The notes under the pieces: model-generated | Told to the model about the DNA's origin: nothing | The model's database searches: none | The model's input: the letters and a program-made list of their open reading frames with translations, nothing else | Source: Hyphomicrobiales bacterium | GTDB lineage: Bacteria; Pseudomonadota; Alphaproteobacteria; Rhizobiales; Rhizobiaceae | Reading direction: 5' to 3' | NCBI GenBank assembly: GCA_900466005.1 | Contig: UEGQ01000003.1 | Location: 434,001 to 498,000 of the forward strand | DNA: 64,000 nt | Made by a program: the position numbers and the translations under genes | In this document: in pieces, positions 8,626 through 16,171 of the stretch | Numbering within the stretch: position 1 is the stretch's first letter | How the letters are laid out: each line of letters begins with the position of its first letter

Positions 8626-8916
8626 TCAAACGTCGTCAGGCTTGCGCGCGTATTCCGCCACCAGATCGACGTTGACCTTCTCGACGCCGGGAACGGACAG
8701 GGCGACCTCGACGGCACGGTCGATTTCCTCCGCCCACGTCACGCCGCCGGAAAGAAAGACCATGCTCCCGGTGGCGGTTACGGAGATGTCACTCGCGTCG
8801 ACGCCCTCGCTGACGGCCAGCAACCGCGCCACCGCCGTTTCCAGCGGTTCGCGATTGCCGATCTCGGTGTCCACCACGGGCTTTTCGCCGAAAAAACGCT
8901 GTGGCTTGAAAACCAT
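8626..8916 (-). CDS. BON-domain protein
   Basis: A 96-residue protein with a single BON domain: a central GxxxLSGxV-type core (GSMVFLSGGVTWAEEIDRA) and the closing VPGVEKVNVDL. BON domains bind phospholipid or periplasmic surfaces in OsmY-like stress proteins, but this one lacks an obvious signal peptide, so a cytoplasmic role is possible. The start is supported by GGAGG about 7 bases upstream. It sits between the short-chain dehydrogenase and the DUF4334 gene, all leftward. An EcfG-like promoter (8956-8980) lies in the 71-base gap upstream, consistent with stress control. Confidence 0.78.
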   Translation of the reverse strand: MVFKPQRFFGEKPVVDTEIGNREPLETAVARLLAVSEGVDASDISVTATGSMVFLSGGVTWAEEIDRAVEVALSVPGVEKVNVDLVAEYARKPDDV

Positions 8917-8955
8917 GTCGCGCCTCCTGTCCTGCCCCGAGTCATTCCGAGGGGA

Positions 8956-8980
8956 AACGCGCGGCAGGCGCGTTTGTTCA
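8956..8980 (-). promoter_or_regulatory. EcfG/RpoE2-like promoter candidate for BON gene
   Basis: On the minus strand TGAAC (8980-8976), a 16-base spacer and CGTT (8959-8956) match the alphaproteobacterial general-stress consensus GGAAC-N16/17-cGTT except for the first base. It is 40 bases upstream of the BON start codon. Confidence 0.4.
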
Positions 8981-8987
8981 ACCGCGG

Positions 8988-9968
8988 TCAGTAGCCGCCG
9001 ATGATCGGTAGGATCTCCCCGGTGATGTAGCTGGAGCACTGCGGAGAGGCGAGAAAGACGTAGGCCGGCGCCAGTTCTTCCGGCTGCGCCGGACGTTTCA
9101 TCGGCACCTTGGAGCCGAACTGCGAGACTTGCTCGGCCTGCTTGTCGGACGGGTTGAGCGGTGTCCATACCGGGCCGGGAGCGACCGCGTTCACGCGTAT
9201 GCCACGGCTTACCAGGTTGGAGGCGAGCGCGCGGGTGAACGAGTGAATCCCGCCCTTGGTCATCGAATAGTCGAGAAGTGCGGCACTTCCCACGAGCCCG
9301 ACGACGGAACCGGTGTTGATGATCGACGAGCCTTCCCCGAGATGTGGCACGGCCGCCTTGGCCATGTAGAAATAGCCGTAGAGATTGGTCTTGATGGTCA
9401 TGTCGAAGTGCTCGATCGAGATTTCCTCGATCGTTTTCGAATGCACTTGGAAGGCGGCATTGTTGACGAGAATGTCGATCTTGCCGAATGTCTTCACCGT
9501 CTGGTCGATCACCTCCCTGCAATAGTCCGGATCGCGCACGTCTCCGCGGCTGACGAGGCAGCGACGTCCTTCCGCTTCGACTGCGCGACGTGTTTCATCC
9601 GCGTCGCGGTCCTCGGCGAGATGCGAGATCGTCACGTCCGCGCCTTCGCGGGCGAAGAGAATTGCGACCGCCCGGCCGATCCCCGAATCGCCGCCCGTTA
9701 TCACGGCAACCATGCCGTCGAGCTTGCCCGAGCCCTTGTAGAAGGGAGCGTCGTACATGGGTGGAGGATCTAGGCGGTATTCCATGCCCGGTTTGGGCTC
9801 GTGCTGCGCCGGAAACGGCGGTTCCGGATAGCGCCGAGCGCCGGCCTGCACGGCACCGCCGCCGCCGCCGTTCGATTTTCCGTGGCGTGCGTCGGCGTTC
9901 GCGACCTCCTCCTGAATGTCGCGTTGCTCACTTGCCGTTCTGGTCCTGCCGCCGCGAAGTTCGTCCAT
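8988..9968 (-). CDS. SDR family oxidoreductase (YghA-like)
   Basis: A 326-residue classical short-chain dehydrogenase with a long glycine-rich N-terminal extension (about residues 1-85) ending in the PPPMYDAPFYKGSGKL stretch typical of the YghA/YhdN/glucose-ribitol group. The NAD(P)-binding motif is TGGDSGIGRA. NNAA follows near the middle (LVNNAAF). The catalytic Ser is in INTGSVVG and YSMTK holds the Tyr and Lys; the tail is SSYITGEILPIIGGY. The substrate is unknown. Such proteins are often induced by osmotic or general stress, and a GGAAC-N17-GGTT element upstream fits that. Confidence 0.9.
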   Translation of the reverse strand: MDELRGGRTRTASEQRDIQEEVANADARHGKSNGGGGGAVQAGARRYPEPPFPAQHEPKPGMEYRLDPPPMYDAPFYKGSGKLDGMVAVITGGDSGIGRAVAILFAREGADVTISHLAEDRDADETRRAVEAEGRRCLVSRGDVRDPDYCREVIDQTVKTFGKIDILVNNAAFQVHSKTIEEISIEHFDMTIKTNLYGYFYMAKAAVPHLGEGSSIINTGSVVGLVGSAALLDYSMTKGGIHSFTRALASNLVSRGIRVNAVAPGPVWTPLNPSDKQAEQVSQFGSKVPMKRPAQPEELAPAYVFLASPQCSSYITGEILPIIGGY

Positions 9969-10044
9969 GGCTGTGTCCTTTCTCGGTTGCCGAAGGTTCT
10001 CGGAATGGGCGCGCCGCTATGCGACTTCGCCCGTCTGGCGACCG

Positions 10045-10070
10045 AACCAGTTGTCGAACGGAATTGTTCC
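10045..10070 (-). promoter_or_regulatory. EcfG/RpoE2-like promoter candidate for SDR gene
   Basis: On the minus strand GGAAC (10070-10066), a 17-base spacer and GGTT (10048-10045) fit the GGAAC-N16/17-cGTT consensus. It is 77 bases upstream of the dehydrogenase start, inside the divergent gap shared with the histidine kinase gene. Confidence 0.5.
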
Positions 10071-10148
10071 GAAACTTGGCCGTGTAGTGGTTGGCAGTGG
10101 CGGGAACCTGCGTTATCACTAATGTTCAGGGCTGGAGAAAGGGCGAGG

Positions 10149-11885
10149 ATGTCATGGCGTACGATGTTGCTTACGCTTCCCAGAGGGTCCGCACGATCTA
10201 AGGCGGCAGGCGGTTTATCCCGATTCTTTCCGACCACGTCGCTCGGCGTCTATCTTATGGCGATAGCGGCGCTTACAATCTTGCCGTTCCTCGGCTTCGT
10301 GGTCTTTCTGCTGGTGCAGCTTGAGAACGGCGAGCGCGCGACGCTGCGTCGTGAAACGGCCCAGGATGCCCAGGTTATCGGCCGCAGCGTCGAACGTCGG
10401 CTCCAAGAGATGGCCACCACGTTGCGGTTGCTGTCGACCTCGCCCGAACTCAAGTCTGGCGATCTCGTCGCCTTTCAGGAGCGTACCGCATCGAGCCTGC
10501 GGGCGAGCTCGCTCTATGTCCTGCTCGTGGACAGGCAGGGTGAGCAGCTCATGAATACGCGCGTGCCGCCGGGCAAGCCTCTGCAGCGCATGTCCAACCT
10601 ACCCGCCTTGCAGTCCGCGCTCTCGTCGGGGCAGATCGAGGTCTCCGATATCTTCTTCGGTGCGACGAGCCAGCGCTGGGTGTTCAACGTCACCATGCCG
10701 CTGACACGGGAACAATCACCCAATGCCGCGGCGATGATCCTTGCCCAGGACGCCGGTGACCTGTCGAGCATGACGGCGACGGATGCGCTGCCGCCCGGCT
10801 GGTCGGCGGCGATCATCGACGCAAACGGCGATGTGGTGGCGTCGACCGGGCCGGCCAATCAGCCCTCCGGGACCCCGTTTCCGAAAGAGATGGTAGACGT
10901 GATGACGGGGGGCAACGATAGTGCGGTCGTGCCGCAGTCGGATCCGCAGACACTGGTCGGCTACTACCGTATCCCCGACTGGAGCTGGCGGACGGTCACC
11001 TGGGGTCCGATCTCCTCCGCACAGGAAACGCTCATGAGCACCTGGCGCCGTCTCTTCTTCGGCAGCTCCATCCTGTTGGTCGCCAGTCTGTTGGTGGCCT
11101 GGGCCGTCGCCCAGCAGCTGCGCAGGTCGATCAGGCAGATCACCGCCATGGCCGAGCAGATCGGCGAAGGGGAGATTGCCTCGCCGGTTATAACGAAGAT
11201 CACCGAGGCGAATCAGGTTGCCATCGCACTTTCCAACGCGTCTTTCGACCGGCGACAGGCAGAGGATCGCGTCCACCTGGTCCTCAACGAACTCGTCCAC
11301 CGCACGACGAACATCCTCACTCTGGTGCAGTCGATGATGCGCCAGATCTCCCGCAAGAGCAGCAACATGGAGGAGTTTCAGGCGGCGATTTCCGGCCGGC
11401 TCTCAGGTCTCGCACGATCGATCGAGGCGCTCGCACGCGAACAGTGGGTCGGCATTCCGCTGTCGCAGCTCGTCAATCTCCAGCTTTCGACGGTTGCCGG
11501 TTCGTGCGACCGCGTGACTCTCGTGGGCAGGGATTTCACCCTCAACACCCAGGCCGTGCAGAATCTCGGCCTTGTCTTCTACGAGCTCGGGACGAACTCC
11601 GTGAAATACGGGGCCCTTTCGGTGCCGGCCGGCCGAATTCTTGTAAAGTGGCAGATCGTCGAAGGTGATCTCGGGCCGATGCTCGAGATTTGCTGGGCCG
11701 AGAGCGGCGGGCCTTCGGTCGATGAGCCGCATCGCCGTGGTTTCGGTTCGACGATCATCGAGCGCCACGCGGCCAGCGCCTTCGGCGGCAAGGTGGAACT
11801 CCACTACCGACGGGAAGGCATGACCTGGATCCTGAAGGCACCCTTCCGCGCCTTCGAGATCGATAACGCCCATCCCGAGCGCTGA
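10149..11885 (+). CDS. Membrane sensor histidine kinase, HWE family
   Basis: A 578-residue two-component sensor. TM1 is at about residues 33-55, followed by a roughly 240-residue periplasmic sensor region, TM2 at about 300-322, and a HAMP-like linker (RSIRQITAMAEQIGEGEI). The dimerisation/phosphoacceptor box has His384 (NELVHRTTNILTLVQSMM), and an HWE-type ATPase domain follows with YELGTNSVKYGALS, the W-x-E motif in ICWAESGGPSV, and GFGSTIIERH. In rhizobia, HWE kinases commonly feed the PhyR general-stress pathway, but no response regulator is adjacent. ATG at 10149 has GGCGAGG just upstream and places TM1 correctly. The reading frame is open much further upstream without adding domain content. 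Confidence 0.85.
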   Translation: MSWRTMLLTLPRGSARSKAAGGLSRFFPTTSLGVYLMAIAALTILPFLGFVVFLLVQLENGERATLRRETAQDAQVIGRSVERRLQEMATTLRLLSTSPELKSGDLVAFQERTASSLRASSLYVLLVDRQGEQLMNTRVPPGKPLQRMSNLPALQSALSSGQIEVSDIFFGATSQRWVFNVTMPLTREQSPNAAAMILAQDAGDLSSMTATDALPPGWSAAIIDANGDVVASTGPANQPSGTPFPKEMVDVMTGGNDSAVVPQSDPQTLVGYYRIPDWSWRTVTWGPISSAQETLMSTWRRLFFGSSILLVASLLVAWAVAQQLRRSIRQITAMAEQIGEGEIASPVITKITEANQVAIALSNASFDRRQAEDRVHLVLNELVHRTTNILTLVQSMMRQISRKSSNMEEFQAAISGRLSGLARSIEALAREQWVGIPLSQLVNLQLSTVAGSCDRVTLVGRDFTLNTQAVQNLGLVFYELGTNSVKYGALSVPAGRILVKWQIVEGDLGPMLEICWAESGGPSVDEPHRRGFGSTIIERHAASAFGGKVELHYRREGMTWILKAPFRAFEIDNAHPER

Positions 11886-11911
11886 AGACGGCGATATCGA
11901 GCCGCGCCTAT

Positions 11912-12835
11912 TTATTTGTGGGAGCGGCCCATGACGACCGCGCCGATGATCAGAACCGCGCCGGCGAGCATCAGTTCGGTCGGAATCTCACGGAGCCACA
12001 CATAGGCGCCGATGAGCCCGAAAACGGGCACGAGGGTGAGCCACAAACCTGCGGCGGCCGGTGAAAGATATCGCAGACCGATGAGGTAGAGCCAGAAGGC
12101 AAGCGCATACTGGACGACGCCGGAGAACGCCGCATAGGCGAGCATTCCGGGCGAAAGCGTGGCGATTGTCCCGCGTTCGAGGCCAAGAGTCTGGACGATG
12201 AAGAAGATGCTGACGGCGAAGGCCAGGCCGACGGTCTGTTGGGCCGAGGCGAGGGTGGCCGCGGGAAAGTCTCCGGTTACCCTCGATGACAGCACGACGT
12301 AACTCGCAGCAGACAATGTCGCGAGCACGATCAGGGCGTCGCCGACGGAGCTTGCCTGGCTACGTTTCAGGAATGCTTCTCCGGAAACCAGCAGAAGACC
12401 CATGACTGCGACACCGATGCAAGCGACGAGCCCGCGCGACGGGCGCTGGCGCAGAAGCAGCCAAGCGACCAGCACGATCAGCACCGGTTCGGATGCGCTG
12501 ATCACGGAAGCGCTGTTGGCGGAGGTGAGGGAAAGCCCGACCAGGCCGATCGTGTAGGTCAGTCCCGGCTCGAGGATGCCGATCAATGCGGCGCGGCCGA
12601 TCCCGCTCGAGCGGTATCGCCAAGGCGTGTTCGGAATGGCGAGGAGCAGAAGTGCGGCGACGCTGGCGGTCAGCTGAATGACCAGCAGCGCACTCGATGA
12701 CATCGTGTCGAGAAGGTCGCGGGACATGACGGTCGCGAAACCCCAGCAGGCGGCCGACCCGATCATCGCGGAAACGGCGATCCAGCGGTGCTTGCCCGGA
12801 GCCTGCGCAAGCTGGGTAGCAAGCGTTTCGCTCAT
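11912..12835 (-). CDS. DMT-superfamily (EamA) transporter
   Basis: A 307-residue integral membrane protein with ten predicted helices arranged as two EamA repeats. Examples are WIAVSAMIGSAACWGF and AALIGILEPGLTYTIG in the first half, and VLATLSAASYVVLSSRV and YLSPAAAGLWLTLVPVFGL in the second. The family exports metabolites, amino acids or drugs; the substrate here is unknown. The start ATG overlaps the stop of the MarR gene (ATGA), so the regulator and exporter are one coupled operon. MarR control of the exporter, lifted by an inducer, is the likely logic. Confidence 0.88.
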   Translation of the reverse strand: MSETLATQLAQAPGKHRWIAVSAMIGSAACWGFATVMSRDLLDTMSSSALLVIQLTASVAALLLLAIPNTPWRYRSSGIGRAALIGILEPGLTYTIGLVGLSLTSANSASVISASEPVLIVLVAWLLLRQRPSRGLVACIGVAVMGLLLVSGEAFLKRSQASSVGDALIVLATLSAASYVVLSSRVTGDFPAATLASAQQTVGLAFAVSIFFIVQTLGLERGTIATLSPGMLAYAAFSGVVQYALAFWLYLIGLRYLSPAAAGLWLTLVPVFGLIGAYVWLREIPTELMLAGAVLIIGAVVMGRSHK

Positions 12836-13344
12836 CCGAACAGTTCCTCCCATCGTTCCTCGACCGGGCAGTGCTGCGGCACGCAGGTCTCCTCGTCGCA
12901 CATCCGGCAATAGCGGTAGCCGTGTTCCTTCTTCGTCAGGAGGCCGCGCAGCATCTTGTCGATGCAGCGGCCGAGCACCTCCGCCTCCGCGTCGGAAAGA
13001 TGGGCGAGCGCCCGCTCGAGCACGCGGTCCCGTTGCCGCAATGCGACGAGTCGGCGCTTGGCTCCTTCCCGCGTGAGGCGGAGCACCACGGTCCGGGAAT
13101 CCTGGCCCACCTCGCGTCGGACGAGCTCTTCCTTCTGCAACCGGTCGATGAGGCGTACGGCGCCGCTGTGGGTGAGACGCAACGCCCTCGCCAACTCGCC
13201 GATCTGAACGCCCGGATGGGCGCCGAGCGTAATCAGCGCCGCCGCCGTCTCGCCCGTGGTTCTAAGAGCCTCGTCGACTGCCTCGCGCATGTCGTCCGCG
13301 AGGACCATGGCCAGTGCGCCGAGCATGTTTGATGTCTTCGTCAT
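12832..13344 (-). CDS. MarR family transcriptional regulator with Cys-rich tail
   Basis: A 170-residue winged-helix regulator. The core runs from AALITLGAHPGVQIGELARALRL through SGAVRLIDRL (recognition helix) to the basic wing around GQDSRTVVLRLT. The last 35 residues carry four cysteines spaced C-x2-C-x4-C-x4-C (YCRMC...CPVEE), which could bind a metal or act as a redox switch. It is the first gene of an operon with a DMT exporter. An inverted repeat lies 8 bases upstream of its start codon and is a likely autoregulatory operator. Confidence 0.88.
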   Translation of the reverse strand: MTKTSNMLGALAMVLADDMREAVDEALRTTGETAAALITLGAHPGVQIGELARALRLTHSGAVRLIDRLQKEELVRREVGQDSRTVVLRLTREGAKRRLVALRQRDRVLERALAHLSDAEAEVLGRCIDKMLRGLLTKKEHGYRYCRMCDEETCVPQHCPVEERWEELFG

Positions 13345-13351
13345 CTGCGGA

Positions 13352-13378
13352 TGATATGTGTGCTGCGATCATATATCA
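13352..13378. promoter_or_regulatory. Candidate MarR operator
   Basis: Imperfect inverted repeat TGATAT (13352-13357) ... ATATCA (13373-13378), with nested ATATG/CATAT arms, in AT-rich DNA immediately upstream of the MarR gene start at 13344. Size and symmetry suit a MarR dimer site; no binding data can be inferred. Confidence 0.4.
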
Positions 13379-13544
13379 AGTGCTCTCCGAAGGTGCGGAG
13401 AGGAATTGCTTCGTCTGTCGATATCCGGCACAAAAAGTATCATTTTTCTGCGCGCATTACAGGTGTTTCGTAAAACTACTACTTGACGTTTAAAATTATA
13501 TGAGCAAGTCATTTATATGTATGGGAGCTTCTTGGGGGAACGAC

Positions 13545-14647
13545 ATGTTAATCGACCTGGAAACATACTCTCGAGCACTGTCTCTGCACGAATTGCTCGA
13601 ACATGCTGAAAGGCACGAGCCGGCAACAAGCTTCGGTGCCGACATCGACGCTGCCAACGCCGAATTGCTCGATCCGCTGAAACGCCGTGAAGACCGCTGC
13701 GCGGCCTTCCTGAACTGGGCGTCGCGCCACCAGCCCTGTCTCTTCGGCAGGCTTGGTGCACGCGGCATGCAGGGGATTGGCATCGATGTTTGCTGGATTG
13801 ACGAGGCCGAGATCGCCTGCGGTGACGACCATGTCCGCGACAAGATCCAGCGGGCGAGGCGGGCCTGGAAGGAGAACGCCGCGGAGGGAATGGCGCACGG
13901 TTTTCTGATTATGTTCAACGCCCGCGTCTCGCGTTCCTGAAGCCGGGCCCGTCACTGCTGGCGGTATGCGAGCGGATCGCCAATCTCTATCTCGTCGAGC
14001 ACGCGCCTATCGAACGGGATGTGATCTACACGGAATCCCTGCCGCTGCGCGATGGAGGTGTTGCTCTCTTCAAGGCCGGCATCAATATCTTCTACCCGTC
14101 GGCCCATCGTACCCGCAACCATGATCGGCGAATCCCAGGTGGGCTGATGATCTCGGTCAACAGCCCCGGGCATTGGGCGAATTCTCTGGTGAAACGTGGT
14201 CTTTCCGGGTCACTGACAGAGGCGATCGACAGGGTCATGGAGACTGCCGTTCGGTCGATCGGCAATGGCGGTATTGGCCATGACGCCATGCCAAGCTGCA
14301 GCTGGCACAATCGCGAGGACGATCCTCGCGCGCTGGAAAGACGGCGGAAGCTACCGAAGTTGCCGCGTTACGTTCCCGATGACTATTCGCAGCGTCTCTA
14401 TGGGGCTCTCTATCACACCGACGTGTTGGTTCCGACGGAAGTCACGCTCGACGGAACGATTGATCCCGACGTTTCCGCCTGCGAACACTGGCGACACCTC
14501 ATCCTCGACTACATTTCAGAAGCGGAATGCGCGCGGGGTCACGTAAACTACGCGCTCTTTCACGGACATCCGATTCCCGAGGAGGCGATGTTTCACAATC
14601 CCTGGCCGCCGCGGCGTGCGGTGAACGCCCCTCTCGCGGACTATTGA
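13545..14647 (+). pseudogene. Unknown gene split by an apparent frameshift
   Basis: The first frame (13545-13940) starts at an ATG with GGGGGA 8 bases upstream, and reads naturally through MAHGFLIMFNA before ending in VSRS-stop. The frame one base back is open across the junction, and its first plausible residues are PRLAFLKPGPSLLAVCERI from about 13922. It continues uninterrupted to 14647 (LADY-stop). Joined at about 13918-13925 they give one protein of roughly 366 residues. No good start or ribosome site exists for the second part alone (a GTG at 14021 is the first candidate). I do not recognise the family. It has no signal peptide or membrane segments, and is rich in His, Trp and Pro in the C-terminal half. 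The AT-rich upstream region hints at acquisition by transfer. It may be a true pseudogene, a sequencing error or a programmed shift. Confidence 0.6.
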
Positions 14648-14681
14648 GGCCGGGTGCGCCGCTGACTGCGCGTGCCGGTGT

Positions 14682-14939
14682 TCATGAAGCCGCCGCGCGG
14701 GCGCGGGCGGCATCGAGCACCGCACGCACCTCGTCGGCCATCACCGCCTCCCGCGCATAGCCGGCGGACGGCGTGAGCCCGGGATCTTCGGCACCGTCGA
14801 GCGGCATGTCGTCCTGCTCGAGATAGCGGATGATCTGCGCGCCCGCCGGCTCCTTCATCAAAAGGGAAAGGATAGTGACCAGAAGCTCGCGATGGGCATT
14901 CAGTCGTCCTTCGATGTCCTGTCGTGTCAGGTCTTTCAT
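14682..14939 (-). CDS. Small hypothetical protein
   Basis: An 85-residue, soluble, mostly helical, acidic protein (MKDLTRQDIEGRLNAHRELL at the N-terminus, alanine/arginine-rich C-terminus). I recognise no named family. TAGGAGA lies about 12 bases before the ATG, supporting translation. It is divergent from the lipoprotein gene across a 97-base gap and convergent with the split unknown gene. Similar small proteins with an N-terminal His-Arg-Glu-Leu helix occur in rhizobia, but this is a weak analogy only. Confidence 0.6.
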   Translation of the reverse strand: MKDLTRQDIEGRLNAHRELLVTILSLLMKEPAGAQIIRYLEQDDMPLDGAEDPGLTPSAGYAREAVMADEVRAVLDAARARAAAS

Positions 14940-14983
14940 GGGTCTTGCGGTCTCCTACACCAATTCGTTGCTTTGCCGCAGAA

Positions 14984-15008
14984 GGAACAAATTGCGGGGG
15001 CAATGATT
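14984..15008 (+). promoter_or_regulatory. Weak EcfG/RpoE2-like promoter candidate
   Basis: GGAAC (14984-14988), a 16-base spacer and GATT (15005-15008). The -35 is perfect; the -10 matches only the TT of cGTT. It lies 28 bases before the lipoprotein ATG and could also serve the downstream Ku gene. Confidence 0.3.
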
Positions 15009-15036
15009 TCACGTGTTGAACGGAGTATCAACGACC

Positions 15037-15237
15037 ATGAAGAAGACGATTGTTCTTGCCTTCGGACTCGCATTCCTCGCCGCCTGCAGCGATGAGAGCA
15101 AAAAGTCGACGACGACCGAACAGGCGCCTGCGACTCAGCAGACGGCTCCGGCTGCGCCGGCCGACCAAACCACCACTCCGCCGCCATCGACTGGCACTGA
15201 AGGCCAGCCCCAGGGTCAGCAGACGCCGAGCAACTAG
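15037..15237 (+). CDS. Small lipoprotein
   Basis: A 66-residue secreted lipoprotein. The signal MKKTIVLAFGLAFLAAC ends in a lipobox (LAAC), so Cys17 would be lipidated. The mature part is low complexity, rich in Thr, Pro, Gln and Ala, and probably disordered. ATG at 15037 is chosen over an upstream in-frame start because it places the signal peptide at the N-terminus and GGAG lies 12 bases upstream. It precedes a Ku gene by 76 bases with a perfect hairpin between, so co-transcription is uncertain. Function unknown. Confidence 0.75.
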   Translation: MKKTIVLAFGLAFLAACSDESKKSTTTEQAPATQQTAPAAPADQTTTPPPSTGTEGQPQGQQTPSN

Positions 15238-15267
15238 TGTCCTTCTTGTTTCGTGGAAAGACTGACT

Positions 15268-15293
15268 CCCGTCGCCTGCACCAAGGCGACGGG
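15268..15293. other. Perfect 10-bp hairpin between lipoprotein and Ku genes
   Basis: CCCGTCGCCT (15268-15277) pairs with AGGCGACGGG (15284-15293) around a 6-nt loop. There is no T-run, so it may be an attenuator, a processing site or a Rho-assisted stop rather than an intrinsic terminator. Confidence 0.45.
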
Positions 15294-15313
15294 AACCGAC
15301 GGAAGGGGATCAC

Positions 15314-16123
15314 ATGCCCCAGCAACGGTCCTTCTGGAAAGGCTACCTGAAGCTTTCGCTCGTTACGTGCCGTGTGACGATGACGCCTGCGGTCACCGCC
15401 TCGGCCAAGCTGCGTTTCCGAAATGTCGATCGTCGTACCGGCCACAGGGTCGTCAGCGAATATGTCGACGCGGTGAGCGGCAAGCCGGTCGAGGAGGAAG
15501 ATCAGCTGAAGGGCTTTCCGCGGGGCGAGGGCGAGTACGTCCTCTTTGAAGACGAGGAGCTCGACGATGTGGCGCTGGAAAGCACGCGCACCATCGACAT
15601 CGCACGTTTCGTGCCGGCCTCCTCCATCGGCTGGATCTGGTATGACAAGCCGCACTATCTCGCACCCGCCGACGAGGTGAGTGAGGAAGCATTCTCCGTC
15701 ATCCGCGAGGCGATGGCGAACACCGGAACGGCCGGCATTTCACGCCTTGTGCTTTACCGGCGCGAGCATTCCGTTCTTCTGCTGCCGCGGGGTAAGGGTA
15801 TGATCGTCTGGACACTGCGCTTTGGTGACGAGGTGCGTGATGAGCAGGACCTGTTCTCCGCTGCGGACAAGGTGAAGCCGTCGGCGAAAGCCCTGTCGAT
15901 GATGCGCAAGGTGATCGCCGAGCGGACGGAGAAATGGAGCCCCGAAATGGTGACCGACCCCGTCGAGGCACGTCTGCACGACATCATCCGTGCGCGTCGG
16001 AAGGGAAGAAAAAAGGCACCGAAACCGCAGAAGAGAGAACCGGCGCCGGAAAGCAACGTCATCGACATCATGAGTGCCCTGCGCAAGAGCCTGTCGTCCG
16101 AGCGTCGCTCCTCGCCCCGTTGA
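15314..16123 (+). CDS. ku: Non-homologous end joining protein Ku (copy 1)
   Basis: A 269-residue bacterial Ku. Ku dimers ring DNA ends and recruit LigD for non-homologous end joining. The Ku core starts at FWKGYLKLSLVTCRV, with the conserved KLRFRNVDRRTGHRV strand and the YDKPHYLAPAD and RLVLYRREHSVLLLPRGKGM segments. The C-terminus is a basic Lys/Arg-rich tail (RARRKGRKKAPKPQKRE) likely to touch DNA or LigD. It is convergent with ligD, 48 bases apart, and differs clearly from the second Ku at 18681-19523, so the two could form a heterodimer. Confidence 0.94.
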   Translation: MPQQRSFWKGYLKLSLVTCRVTMTPAVTASAKLRFRNVDRRTGHRVVSEYVDAVSGKPVEEEDQLKGFPRGEGEYVLFEDEELDDVALESTRTIDIARFVPASSIGWIWYDKPHYLAPADEVSEEAFSVIREAMANTGTAGISRLVLYRREHSVLLLPRGKGMIVWTLRFGDEVRDEQDLFSAADKVKPSAKALSMMRKVIAERTEKWSPEMVTDPVEARLHDIIRARRKGRKKAPKPQKREPAPESNVIDIMSALRKSLSSERRSSPR

Positions 16124-16171
16124 CGGGCAGGATCGTTCGGGATCGCACTTGTCCATGCGGGCTCGCGAGAC

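Noticed and set aside
10103-10126. GGAAC followed by TGTT as a stress promoter for the HWE kinase
   Set aside because: The spacer is 15 bases, one short of the accepted range, so the match was not annotated.
14021-14647. Separate gene starting at GTG 14021
   Set aside because: No ribosome site, and the same frame is open and coherent upstream to the junction with the preceding frame, so a frameshifted single gene is the simpler reading.
15268-15293. Intrinsic terminator after the lipoprotein gene
   Set aside because: Perfect stem but no T-run on either strand; kept only as a hairpin.
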